Assembly: GCF_016411865.1 (NCBI RefSeq)
Contig: NZ_JAEKJA010000003.1
Span: 62,001 to 126,000, forward strand
DNA: 64,000 nucleotides
Direction of reading: 5' to 3'
Origin: Acuticoccus mangrovi
Lineage (GTDB): Bacteria > Pseudomonadota > Alphaproteobacteria > Rhizobiales > Amorphaceae
Numbering within the stretch: the stretch's first letter is position 1; the number at the start of each line of letters is the position of its first letter. Shown here piece after piece: positions 8,748 to 16,483 of the stretch. The notes below the pieces were generated by a model. It had not been told where the DNA came from. It ran no database searches and saw only the letters and a program-made list of their open reading frames with translations. Made by a program: the position numbers and the translations under genes.

Positions 8748-9878
8748 ATGGCCGATGCCCTGAACACCTCTCTACTCGGCCATATCGACTGCCCCGGCGG
8801 CGGCCAGGTCTGGGTCGAGGGGACGACGCTCTACGTGGGCCACATGCGCGGGCCCTCCGGCACGTCGATCTACGACGTGTCGGACCCCCGTTCTCCCAAG
8901 CAGATCGCCCGCATCCACCTGCCGCCCGGCTGGCACTCCCACAAGGTGCGCGTCGCCGGCGACATCATGATCGTCAACCACGAGAAGCTCGGCCAGGACG
9001 GCGATCTCGACTTCGGCGGCGGTCTCGGCATCTACGACGTGTCGAACCCCGCCGAACCGCGCGAGATCGCCAAATGGCGCACCAGCGGTGGCCGCGGCGT
9101 CCATCGCTACGACTTCGACGGCCGCTACGCCTACATCTCCCCCACCGCCGAGGGCTATGTCGGCAACATCGTGATGATCCTCGACCTCGCCGATCCCGCC
9201 TCCCCCAAGGAGGTCGGTCGGTGGTGGATCCCCGGCCAGTTCACCGGCGGCGGCGAAGACTATCCGTGGGACAACTGGGTGACGCCGCGCTGCCACCATC
9301 CGCTGCGCCAGGGCGACCGGCTCTATGTGAGCTACTGGCACCACGGCCTCTTCATCCTCGACATCTCGGACCTGTCGAAGCCGCAGCTGATCTCGCAGTA
9401 CAACACGAGCCCGTCCTTCCCCCACCCGACGCACACCTGCCTGCCGATGCCCACGCCGTTGAAGGGTCGCAAGATCATGGTGGTGGCGGACGAGGACGTC
9501 GCCAAGCTGTGGCCCGTCGCCCCCTCCTTCGCCTGGGTCTACGACATCACCGAAGAGCGGCTGCCGGTGCCGATCTCGACGATCAATGTGGACGGGCTCG
9601 ACACGGACGGCTCGCCGCAGCCGCCTATGACCGGCTGCCACCAGCCCTCCGAGCGCTTCAGCGGCACGGTGATCCCCTTCGCCTGGTTCGCCCAGGGCCT
9701 CCAGATCTTCGACATCAAGGATCCGTTCCGCCCGGTCTCGGTGGGCCACTACCTGCCGGACGTTCCGGAGGGCGCCGACCGCCCCTCCTCCAACGACGCC
9801 ACCATCGACGAGCGTGGTCTCGTCTACCTCGTCGACCGGATCCACGGCGTCGACATCATCGAAACCAGCGTTTTCTAG
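8748..9878 (+). CDS. LVIVD-repeat beta-propeller protein
   Basis: This 376-residue protein consists of repeated blocks of the form x-x-IYDVSDPxxPKxIA, seen at roughly residues 42, 97, 145, 205 and 325. This is the LVIVD repeat that builds a beta-propeller. No signal peptide is present, so it should be cytoplasmic, unlike many LVIVD proteins. Several His residues (HSHK, RCHHP, HTCLP, GCHQP) are spread through it and could bind metal. It starts 8 bases after the cupin stop. In this operon setting it may be an enzyme or a scaffold in the same pathway. No catalytic role is established for such proteins as far as I know, so none is assigned. Confidence 0.75.
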   Translation: MADALNTSLLGHIDCPGGGQVWVEGTTLYVGHMRGPSGTSIYDVSDPRSPKQIARIHLPPGWHSHKVRVAGDIMIVNHEKLGQDGDLDFGGGLGIYDVSNPAEPREIAKWRTSGGRGVHRYDFDGRYAYISPTAEGYVGNIVMILDLADPASPKEVGRWWIPGQFTGGGEDYPWDNWVTPRCHHPLRQGDRLYVSYWHHGLFILDISDLSKPQLISQYNTSPSFPHPTHTCLPMPTPLKGRKIMVVADEDVAKLWPVAPSFAWVYDITEERLPVPISTINVDGLDTDGSPQPPMTGCHQPSERFSGTVIPFAWFAQGLQIFDIKDPFRPVSVGHYLPDVPEGADRPSSNDATIDERGLVYLVDRIHGVDIIETSVF

Positions 9879-9888
9879 CGGAGAGCCC

Positions 9889-10278
9889 ATGGCCGACACT
9901 CCCGACCGCTACCCGATCGGCAAGAAGAACCCCAACCTGCCCTTCTACCCGGCGGTACGGGCCGGCGACTTCATCTTCGTCTCCGGCCAGGTGGCGAAGG
10001 ATGCCGACGGCAACATGATCGACGGCACCATCGAGGTGGAGACGGCCGCGACCATCGAGGCGATCCAGCGCATCCTCGCCGAGGCAGGCGCGACGCTCGA
10101 CGACGTGGTGCGCGCCTGCACCTACCTGCAGGATACCCGCGATTTCGGCCGCTACAACAAGGTGTTCGGCCAGTATTTCACCAACGCCGGCCTCGCCCGA
10201 ACCACGGTCGAGGCCAAGGCCGTCATCAACACCAAGATCGAAATCGACTGCGTGGCCTACAAACCCCTGCCGCGCTGA
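9889..10278 (+). CDS. RidA family enamine/imine deaminase
   Basis: The 129-residue product has the whole YjgF/RidA fold: FVSGQVAKDADG, then ETAATIEAIQRILAEAGATLDDVVR, and a C-terminal ARTTVEAKAVINTKIEIDCVA. The arginine before TTVEA matches the substrate-carboxylate arginine of active RidA proteins, so hydrolytic activity on 2-aminoacrylate-like enamines or imines is plausible. The start codon follows GGAGAGCCC, and the gene lies 10 bases after the LVIVD gene. In a catabolic operon, a RidA member often removes ammonia from unstable enamine products. Here that would suit opening of a nitrogen heterocycle, which is an inference from context. Confidence 0.88.
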   Translation: MADTPDRYPIGKKNPNLPFYPAVRAGDFIFVSGQVAKDADGNMIDGTIEVETAATIEAIQRILAEAGATLDDVVRACTYLQDTRDFGRYNKVFGQYFTNAGLARTTVEAKAVINTKIEIDCVAYKPLPR

Positions 10279-10290
10279 AGGAGGCTCGCC

Positions 10291-11214
10291 ATGATGAAGT
10301 CGCTCCTCGTCGCTCTCGCTGCCACGCTGGCTGCCACCGCAGCCGACGCGCAGACGGTCCGCTTCGGCGCCGGCCAGCAGGGCTCGCAGAACTACGGCGT
10401 CAACGCCGCCCTCGCCCAGGCCGTCGACGAGCGCACGCCGCTGTCGGCGCAGGTGCAATCCTTCGGCGGGCCGACGGCCTACCTGCCGCTGCTGTCCTCC
10501 GGTGAGCTCGACTTCGCCGCCGTGGTCACCCCCGACGCGGGCGACGCGGTGCGCGGCAAGGGCCCCTTCGACGGCAACGCCCTCGGCGACCTCACCCTGG
10601 TCGCGCCCCTGTTTCCGAGCCCCGTGGGGCTGATGGTGCGCGCCGACGACGGTATCGCCACCATCGCCGACCTCAAGGGCAAGCGCGTCGCCTGGGGCAT
10701 CCCGGCGCAGGCGAGCCTGCTGCCCTACGTCGAGGGCGCCCTCGCCAACGGCGGCCTCTCCATCGACGACGTCGAGCAGGTCCCGGTGGCGAGCGTCGCG
10801 AACGGCGTCGACGCGCTGGTCGACGGCTCGGTCGACGCGACCCTCTTCGCGCTGCGTAGCGGCAAGGTGGTGCAGGCCGATTCCGCCGTCGGCGGCGTGA
10901 AGTGGCTGCCCTTCGACGACAGCGAGGCCGCCGTCGCCGCCATGCAGGCCGTCGCGCCCGAATCCTACCTCGTGCCGGTGAAGCCGGAGGACAAGGTGGT
11001 CGGCGCCCCCGAACCGATGATGACGATGGCCTACGACTACGTGCTCCTCGCCAACGCCGGGGTGGCAGACGAGACGGTCGCCGCCGTCCTCACCATGCTG
11101 CACGACGACGGCGCGGAGATCGCCGCGGCGAACCGCGTGATCGGCGCGATCACCGAGGAGTCGCTCAACCGCGACTACCCCGCCTTCACGCGCCATCCGG
11201 CCGCGGCGAAATAG
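10291..11214 (+). CDS. TAXI-family TRAP transporter substrate-binding protein
   Basis: This 307-residue periplasmic protein has a signal peptide (about residues 1-21, ending ADAQT) and the TAXI signature near the start of the mature part, GAGQQGSQNYGVNAAL, where the Gly/Ser/Gln loop normally contacts the ligand. It is a little shorter than average. The gene lies 12 bases after RidA and 24 bases before the fused permease, so the two form one high-affinity, sodium- or proton-driven importer. TAXI binding proteins commonly bind glutamate or other carboxylates, and the ligand here is unknown. The operon suggests a carboxylated aromatic or pyridine compound. Confidence 0.88.
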   Translation: MMKSLLVALAATLAATAADAQTVRFGAGQQGSQNYGVNAALAQAVDERTPLSAQVQSFGGPTAYLPLLSSGELDFAAVVTPDAGDAVRGKGPFDGNALGDLTLVAPLFPSPVGLMVRADDGIATIADLKGKRVAWGIPAQASLLPYVEGALANGGLSIDDVEQVPVASVANGVDALVDGSVDATLFALRSGKVVQADSAVGGVKWLPFDDSEAAVAAMQAVAPESYLVPVKPEDKVVGAPEPMMTMAYDYVLLANAGVADETVAAVLTMLHDDGAEIAAANRVIGAITEESLNRDYPAFTRHPAAAK

Positions 11215-11238
11215 ACCTATCGGGAGCGCGGGCCCACC

Positions 11239-13134
11239 ATGACGCCGGAGCGCACACGGGACGCCGCGATTGGGAGCCTTTCGGCGCTCCTCGTCATCGC
11301 CTCGCTCGCGTTCGTGACCGACCTGCCGCGGCGCTTCGGCGTCGTGCTCTTCACCGAGCAGCAGCTCGCCATCGCCCTGGCGCTCGCCGCCGCGGCCGGC
11401 GTCTTCCTCGCCCTCAACCCGAAGCGGGTGGCAAGCCTCGTCGCCGCCGCCCTCCTCGCCGTCGTGACGCTCGTCGTCCTCGGCATGATCGCGGCGGACT
11501 ATCCGACGCTCTCGATCAAAGCGGCGATGCGGCCCACCGATCTGGTGGTCATCGCCACCTTCATCGTCGCGCTGGTGCTCTTCCTGGTGTGGCGACTGAT
11601 CGGGCTGCCGCTCGTCCTTCTGGTGCTCCTCTTCGTGGGCCTCGCCATCTACGGCGGTCCCCTCGGGGTGCCGGAGACGACGCCCGCCCGCGTCCCCCTC
11701 TATCTCGCGCTCGACGCCAACGCCCTCCTCGGCCTGCCGCTGCGGGTGGCGATCGAGGTGGTGATCCCCTTCGTCCTCTTCGGCGAGCTCCTGCGCGTCA
11801 CGGGCGGCGGCGAGTTCCTGACGCGCCTCGCGGTGGCGGCCTTCGGCGGCTATCGCGGCGGCGCGGCGAAGGCCGCCATCGGCGCTTCGGCAGTGTTCGG
11901 CACCGTGTCGGGCAACGCCGTCTCCAACGTGGTGGGAACGGGGGTGGTCACGATCCCCCTCATCAAACGCACCGGCTTCACCGGGCCGCAGGCGGCGGCC
12001 ATCGAGGCGGTCGCCTCCACCGGCGGCCAGCTGTTGCCACCGGTGATGGGGGCGGCGGCCTTCGTCATGGCCGACCTCCTGCGCGTGCCCTATACCGACA
12101 TCCTGATCGCGGCGGCCCTTCCCGCCCTCCTCTATTTCGCGGCCGTCACCATCCAGGTGGACAGGCTCGCGGCGAAGCGCGGCATCCGCGGTCTCGCGGC
12201 GGCCGAGCGCCCGCGCATCGACCGGGCGGCGCTCGCCGGCGCCCACTTCGCACTGCCTTTCATCGCGATGTTCGGCGCCCTCTTCGCCTTCGAGACACGG
12301 CCCCAATATGCCGCCCTCGCCGCCTCGGCCGTGCTCATCGTGGTGGCGGCGGTCGTGCGCTTCGACGGGCGCCGGCTCGGCCTCTCGGGCATCCTCGACG
12401 CCGTGATCGCGACCGGGCGCGCGTCGGTGCCGCTCGTCGCCATCGTCGCGGCGGCCGGCCTTCTCATCGGCCTCATCAGCCTGACGGGGCTCGGCTTTTC
12501 GCTCGCCCTCGACGTCATCCGCATGGCGGACGGCTCGTCGATCGTGCTCCTCGCGCTCGTCGCTCTCTGCGCCATCGTGTTCGGCATGGGGATGCCCACG
12601 GTGGCGGTCTACGTGGTGCTCGCCACCGTCCTAGCGCCGGCGCTCGTCAAGGCCGGCTTCGGCGAGATGCAGGCCCATCTCTTCATCTTCTATTTCGGCA
12701 TGATGAGCATGCTCACGCCGCCCGTGGCGCTCGCCTCGATCACCGCCGCGCGCATCGCGGAGGCGGACCCCTGGGTGTCGAGCTTCGTCGCGGTGCGGCT
12801 CGCCTGGGTCGCCTATCTCGTCCCCTTCCTCTTCGCCTTCTCCACCCCGCTGCTCCTCGACGGGCCGGTGCCGCTCGTGGTGGCGGCCGTCGTCACCGGC
12901 TTCGGCGGCATCCTCGCCGTGTCGATGGCGCTCGCCGGCTACGGCGCGCGCCCGCTCGGCTTGCTGATGCGGCTCGCCTTCGCGGCGGCGGGGCTGATGC
13001 TTCTCGTTCCCTTCGGGCTCGGCACGGTGCCGGCGGCGCTCAACATCCTCGGCGCCGCGCTCCTCCTCGCCCTTCTCGGGCGGGACAGTCTCGCCCGTCT
13101 TCTCCGCTCAACAACTCTCACGAGGCTCCAATGA
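11239..13134 (+). CDS. TRAP transporter fused permease subunit (DctQM type)
   Basis: A 631-residue polytopic membrane protein in which the small (DctQ-like) and large (DctM-like) TRAP permeases are fused. This is the usual form for TAXI systems. About four helices form the N-terminal small domain. The large domain has characteristic segments: FGTVSGNAVSNVVGTG around residue 215, GQLLPPVMGAAAFVMAD around 260, and a late FGMGMPTVAVYVVLATVLAP. It partners the binding protein immediately upstream. Its last codons overlap the GST start by four bases (ATGA at 13131-13134), so translation of the two is probably coupled. Confidence 0.9.
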   Translation: MTPERTRDAAIGSLSALLVIASLAFVTDLPRRFGVVLFTEQQLAIALALAAAAGVFLALNPKRVASLVAAALLAVVTLVVLGMIAADYPTLSIKAAMRPTDLVVIATFIVALVLFLVWRLIGLPLVLLVLLFVGLAIYGGPLGVPETTPARVPLYLALDANALLGLPLRVAIEVVIPFVLFGELLRVTGGGEFLTRLAVAAFGGYRGGAAKAAIGASAVFGTVSGNAVSNVVGTGVVTIPLIKRTGFTGPQAAAIEAVASTGGQLLPPVMGAAAFVMADLLRVPYTDILIAAALPALLYFAAVTIQVDRLAAKRGIRGLAAAERPRIDRAALAGAHFALPFIAMFGALFAFETRPQYAALAASAVLIVVAAVVRFDGRRLGLSGILDAVIATGRASVPLVAIVAAAGLLIGLISLTGLGFSLALDVIRMADGSSIVLLALVALCAIVFGMGMPTVAVYVVLATVLAPALVKAGFGEMQAHLFIFYFGMMSMLTPPVALASITAARIAEADPWVSSFVAVRLAWVAYLVPFLFAFSTPLLLDGPVPLVVAAVVTGFGGILAVSMALAGYGARPLGLLMRLAFAAAGLMLLVPFGLGTVPAALNILGAALLLALLGRDSLARLLRSTTLTRLQ

Positions 13135-13760
13135 TCCGCCTGCTTGGCCGCAAGACGTCCGGCAACGTGCAGAAGGTGCTCTTCCTCCTCGAAGAGCTCG
13201 GCCTTCCCTACCGTCGCGAGGACTACGGCCGCCAGTTCGAGAACACGGCGACCGCCGAGTATCTCGCGATGAACCCGATGGGGAAGGTGCCGACCCTCCT
13301 CGACGGCGACGTGGTGGTTTGGGAATCGAACACGATCCTGCGCTACCTCGCCGCCAAGCACAGTCCCGCCCTCGGCGGCGAGACGCCAGCCGAGGCCGCC
13401 GCCATCGAGCCCTGGATGGACTGGCTGCTCGCCACGGTGAACGCGCCCTATCTCACCCTCTTCAAGGAGACGAAGAAGGAGCCCGCCGAGCGCTCCGAAG
13501 CCTTCGCCCCCGCCGCCAAGGAGCTCAACGCCGCGCTCAAGATGGCCGACGGGCGCCTCGAGGGGACGGACTATCTCGCCCTCGGCCGGCTGAGCCTTGC
13601 GGACATCGCCTGCGCCTCGGTGCTGAAGCGGTGCATGGAGTTCCCGGTGGAGCGGCCGGAGCTGCCCAACCTCACCCGCTGGATGGACGGCCTCCTCGCC
13701 CGCCCCGCCTTCCAGGTGGCGCTCGGCGAGCGCACCAGCACCCTCGCCGAGGCCGCGTGA
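13131..13760 (+). CDS. Glutathione S-transferase family protein
   Basis: The 209-residue product has an N-terminal thioredoxin-like domain (about 1-78). It carries the catalytic-loop segment GRKTSGNVQKVLFLLEELG, the cis-proline NPMGKVPTL and the glutathione-binding WESNTILRYL. A helical C-terminal domain follows, with a YLALGRLSLADIACASVL hydrophobic core. The Ser near residue 9 is the likely glutathione-activating residue. It overlaps the TRAP gene upstream and the dehydrogenase downstream by four bases each. Such GSTs in ring-cleavage operons may isomerise cis/trans ring-opened acids, as maleylpyruvate isomerase does. However, this one does not look like the zeta-class isomerase, so that role is only a suggestion. 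Confidence 0.87.
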   Translation: MIRLLGRKTSGNVQKVLFLLEELGLPYRREDYGRQFENTATAEYLAMNPMGKVPTLLDGDVVVWESNTILRYLAAKHSPALGGETPAEAAAIEPWMDWLLATVNAPYLTLFKETKKEPAERSEAFAPAAKELNAALKMADGRLEGTDYLALGRLSLADIACASVLKRCMEFPVERPELPNLTRWMDGLLARPAFQVALGERTSTLAEAA

Positions 13761-14686
13761 GCGGGGCCGTCACCCGCGCCGCACTCGTCGGCCTCGGAAC
13801 CATGGGACCCGGCATCGCGGCGGCCCTCGGCCGCGGCGGCGTCGCGGTGACGGCGACCGATACCCTTCCGACCGCGCTCGAGCGGGCGGAGGCGATGCTT
13901 CCCATCGCCCGCGGCGCGCTCGACGCCCTCGGCCGCACCGGCGAGGATGCCGCCGTCCGCTTCACCCCCTCCCTCGCGGAAGCGGTGGAGGGGGCCGACA
14001 TCGTCATCGAGAACGTGCCGGAAGACGTCGCGATAAAGACCGCCCTCTACGGCGCGATCGAGGCGCTGGTCCCGCCCGAGACGCTGATCGTCTCCGACAC
14101 CTCGGGCATTCCGATCAGCGACCTTCAGGTCGGCCTCGCCCATCCGGAGCGGATGGCCGGGATGCACTGGTCGAACCCGCCCCACATCGTGCCGATGATC
14201 GAGGTGATCGGCGGCAAGGCCACCGCGCCGGCGACGCTCGCCGCCGTCAGCGCTCTCGTGAGCGCCATCGGCTACCTCCCCGTGCGGGTGAAGAAGGACG
14301 TGCCGGGCTTCGTCGAGAACCGCATCCTCTACGCCATCATGCGCGAAGCGCTCGACCTCGTGGACGCGGGCGTGGTGGAGGCCGACGCCCTCGACACCTG
14401 CGTCTCGTGGGGCATCGGCTACAAGCTCGCCGTAGTGGGGCCGATGGCCCTCCTCGACATGGCCGGGCTCGACATCTACCGCTCCGTCGCGAGCTTCCTC
14501 AACAAGGAGCTCTCCGACCGCAAGGACGTCGCCCCCCTTATCGAGGAGCGCTTCGCCGCCGGAAAGCTCGGCCTCAAGACCGAGGAGGGGCTGAAGGCCT
14601 ACGCGTCCGGCGAGGTGGCGCGGCTGACCGGCGAGCGCGCCAAGCGCCTCATCGCCGTGCGCCGCGCCCTCGAGGGTACGGCGTGA
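13757..14686 (+). CDS. 5-formyl-3-hydroxy-2-methylpyridine-4-carboxylate dehydrogenase-like (3-hydroxyacyl-CoA DH family)
   Basis: This 309-residue NAD enzyme has the Rossmann motif VGLGTMGPGIA at the start. The catalytic pair is His137 (GMHWSNPPH) and Glu149 (PMIEV). Length, catalytic numbering and stretches such as SDTSGIPI, VKKDVPGFVENR and SWGIGYK match what I recall of the Mesorhizobium loti enzyme that oxidises the 5-aldehyde of the pyridine acid in vitamin B6 degradation pathway I. Ordinary 3-hydroxyacyl-CoA dehydrogenases usually have SNTSS instead of SDTSG. It starts at a GTG overlapping the GST stop (GTGA) and overlaps the next gene the same way. Assignment is by remembered similarity; a related pyridine aldehyde is the main alternative substrate. 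Confidence 0.78.
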   Translation: MSGAVTRAALVGLGTMGPGIAAALGRGGVAVTATDTLPTALERAEAMLPIARGALDALGRTGEDAAVRFTPSLAEAVEGADIVIENVPEDVAIKTALYGAIEALVPPETLIVSDTSGIPISDLQVGLAHPERMAGMHWSNPPHIVPMIEVIGGKATAPATLAAVSALVSAIGYLPVRVKKDVPGFVENRILYAIMREALDLVDAGVVEADALDTCVSWGIGYKLAVVGPMALLDMAGLDIYRSVASFLNKELSDRKDVAPLIEERFAAGKLGLKTEEGLKAYASGEVARLTGERAKRLIAVRRALEGTA

Positions 14687-15204
14687 GCCCCCGCGACATG
14701 CCGATCGGCGGGGACATTCTCGCAACCCTCTCGGCGGCGAGCCACAAGCTCGTGCGCCTCCTCCTCGGCCTCGTGCTTCTCGCGATGACGCTCGCCAACG
14801 CCCTCAACGCCGGCGCGCGCTACCTCTTCGGCACCCAGATGCGCGGTACTGATGAGCTGCTCGCCTTCAGCCAGGTGGGCATCGTCATGCTTGGCCTCGC
14901 CGTGGTGACGGCGGAGCGGCGCCACCTCGCCGTCGACCTCTTTCCCGCGAAGAGCCCGATCAACGCGCTGCGCCGCCTCGTCCTCTCCCTCGTCACCTTC
15001 GCCGCCACGCTCTACGCCGCCATCCAGTCCTACGCCTTCGTGGAGCGGATGGCCGCGTTCGGCTCCAAGAGCATGGGGCTCGGCGTGCCGATGGTGATCC
15101 CGCACGCCCTCGTCTTCGTCGGCTTCGCCCTCACCGCGGCCGTGGCGCTCGCGACGGCGCTCGCCGACGCCCGCGCCCTCGTGAGCGAGGAAAGCCGCCG
15201 GTGA
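14683..15204 (+). CDS. dctQ: TRAP transporter small permease DctQ
   Basis: The 173-residue protein has four hydrophobic helices (about 22-44, 57-77, 95-115, 138-160). It carries the DctQ feature of a charged loop after helix 2, GLAVVTAERRHLAVDLF. It starts at GTG 14683 overlapping the preceding TGA; an ATG at 14698 is a second possibility with no better ribosome site. Together with the next two genes it makes a complete DctP-type importer. Being coupled to a pyridine-acid dehydrogenase gene hints that the importer brings in that pathway's acid substrate. That is inference. Confidence 0.87.
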   Translation: MSPRDMPIGGDILATLSAASHKLVRLLLGLVLLAMTLANALNAGARYLFGTQMRGTDELLAFSQVGIVMLGLAVVTAERRHLAVDLFPAKSPINALRRLVLSLVTFAATLYAAIQSYAFVERMAAFGSKSMGLGVPMVIPHALVFVGFALTAAVALATALADARALVSEESRR

Positions 15205-16472
15205 TCGTGACGCTCGCCGCCCTTCCCGTCGCCCTCCTGGCGCTCGGTGCGCCGGTCTTCATCGTGTTCCTCGCCGGTGCCATCGCCACCATCGCATGGG
15301 TGCTGCCGGTCCCGCCGATCATCATCCAGCAGACGGTGTTCGGCTCGCTGTCGAACTACGCCCTCCTCGCCGTGCCCTTCTTCCTCTTCGCGGGCGAGCT
15401 GATGCGCCGCTCGGGGATCGCCGACCGCCTGGTGGACTTCGCCATCGCCGCGGTCGGGCGCGTGCCCGGATCGATGGGCCTCACCACCATCGGCGCGGGC
15501 ACGGTGCTCGGCGCGGTGTCGGGGTCGAGCCCGGCGACCGTCGCCGCCCTCGGCAAGACGCTTTATCCGGGCCTCCTGCGCACCCGCCACTCGCCGAGCG
15601 AGGCGGCCGGGCTGATCGCCTCCAGCGCCTCCGTCGCCATCGTCATCCCCCCGTCGATCGCGATGATCCTCTACGGCGCGGCGGCCGAGCAGTCGATCGC
15701 CAAGCTGTTCATCGCCGGCGTCCCGGCGGGGCTCCTCATCGCCGGGCTGATGGCGCTCTGGGTGGTGGGGGTCGCGCTGGTGCGCGGCAGCGCGTCCGAG
15801 CATCGCTTCGTCGCCGCCATCGCCGTCCGCGCCTTCCTGCGCGCCGTGCCGGGGCTGTTGATGCCGGTATTCGTCCTCGGCGGCATCGTCGCGGGGTGGT
15901 TCTCGCCCACCGAGGCGGGCGGCTTCGCCGCGCTCTATGCGATCCTCGTCGGCATCCTCGTGCACCGCTCGCTCTCCTTGTCGGAGCTCCTGGAGGCGGC
16001 CGCCGAGGCGGCGGTCCTGTCGGCGCAGATCCTCATCATCGTCGCCGCGGCGGGGGTGTTCTCCTACCTCCTCACCACGCAGCAGGTGCCGCAGGCCCTG
16101 ATCGGCTGGGTCGGCGGCCTCGGTCTCAACGCCTGGCAGTTCCTCCTCGCGGTCAACCTCCTGCTGCTGGCGGTGGGCTGTCTGCTCGATCCCACCTCGG
16201 CGATCCTCGTGCTGTCGCCGCTCCTCGTGCCGATGGCGACGTCGCTCGGCATCGACCCGATCCACTTCGGCATCGTCATGACGGTGAACCTTGCCATCGG
16301 CATGTTCACCCCGCCCTTCGGCCTCAACGTGTTCGTGGCCCAGTCGGTGCTCGGGCTGCCGCTCGGCACCATCTTCCGCGGCGTCCTGCCCTTCGCGATC
16401 GTCCAGATCCTGGCCCTCGCGATCATCACCTACTGGCCGCCCCTCACCCTCGCCATCACCCGTCTCGTCTAG
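15201..16472 (+). CDS. dctM: TRAP transporter large permease DctM
   Basis: A 423-residue membrane protein with about twelve helices. Hallmark DctM motifs are present: AGELMRRSGIADRLVDF near 60, GAVSGSSPATVAALG near 105, IPPSIAMILYG near 150, FSPTEAGGFAALYA near 235, and a late FTPPFGLNVFV. This subunit forms the ion-coupled translocation path. Its GTG start at 15201 overlaps the dctQ stop. It is separated by 11 bases from the binding-protein gene, which has its own strong ribosome site. Confidence 0.92.
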   Translation: MIVTLAALPVALLALGAPVFIVFLAGAIATIAWVLPVPPIIIQQTVFGSLSNYALLAVPFFLFAGELMRRSGIADRLVDFAIAAVGRVPGSMGLTTIGAGTVLGAVSGSSPATVAALGKTLYPGLLRTRHSPSEAAGLIASSASVAIVIPPSIAMILYGAAAEQSIAKLFIAGVPAGLLIAGLMALWVVGVALVRGSASEHRFVAAIAVRAFLRAVPGLLMPVFVLGGIVAGWFSPTEAGGFAALYAILVGILVHRSLSLSELLEAAAEAAVLSAQILIIVAAAGVFSYLLTTQQVPQALIGWVGGLGLNAWQFLLAVNLLLLAVGCLLDPTSAILVLSPLLVPMATSLGIDPIHFGIVMTVNLAIGMFTPPFGLNVFVAQSVLGLPLGTIFRGVLPFAIVQILALAIITYWPPLTLAITRLV

Positions 16473-16483
16473 GAGGACTCTCC

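Noticed and set aside
10902-13760. Very long Arg/Pro-rich open frames overlapping recognised genes on both strands, for example here and at 348-1892, 19458-21740 and 9856-12306
   Set aside because: They run in other frames of clearly recognisable genes, have extreme Arg/His/Gly composition and no domain. High GC makes stop codons rare in these frames.
13757-14686. Ordinary 3-hydroxyacyl-CoA dehydrogenase of fatty acid oxidation
   Set aside because: It lacks the C-terminal domain length and the SNTSS motif usual there, and has SDTSG with His137/Glu149 as in the pyridine-aldehyde enzyme.
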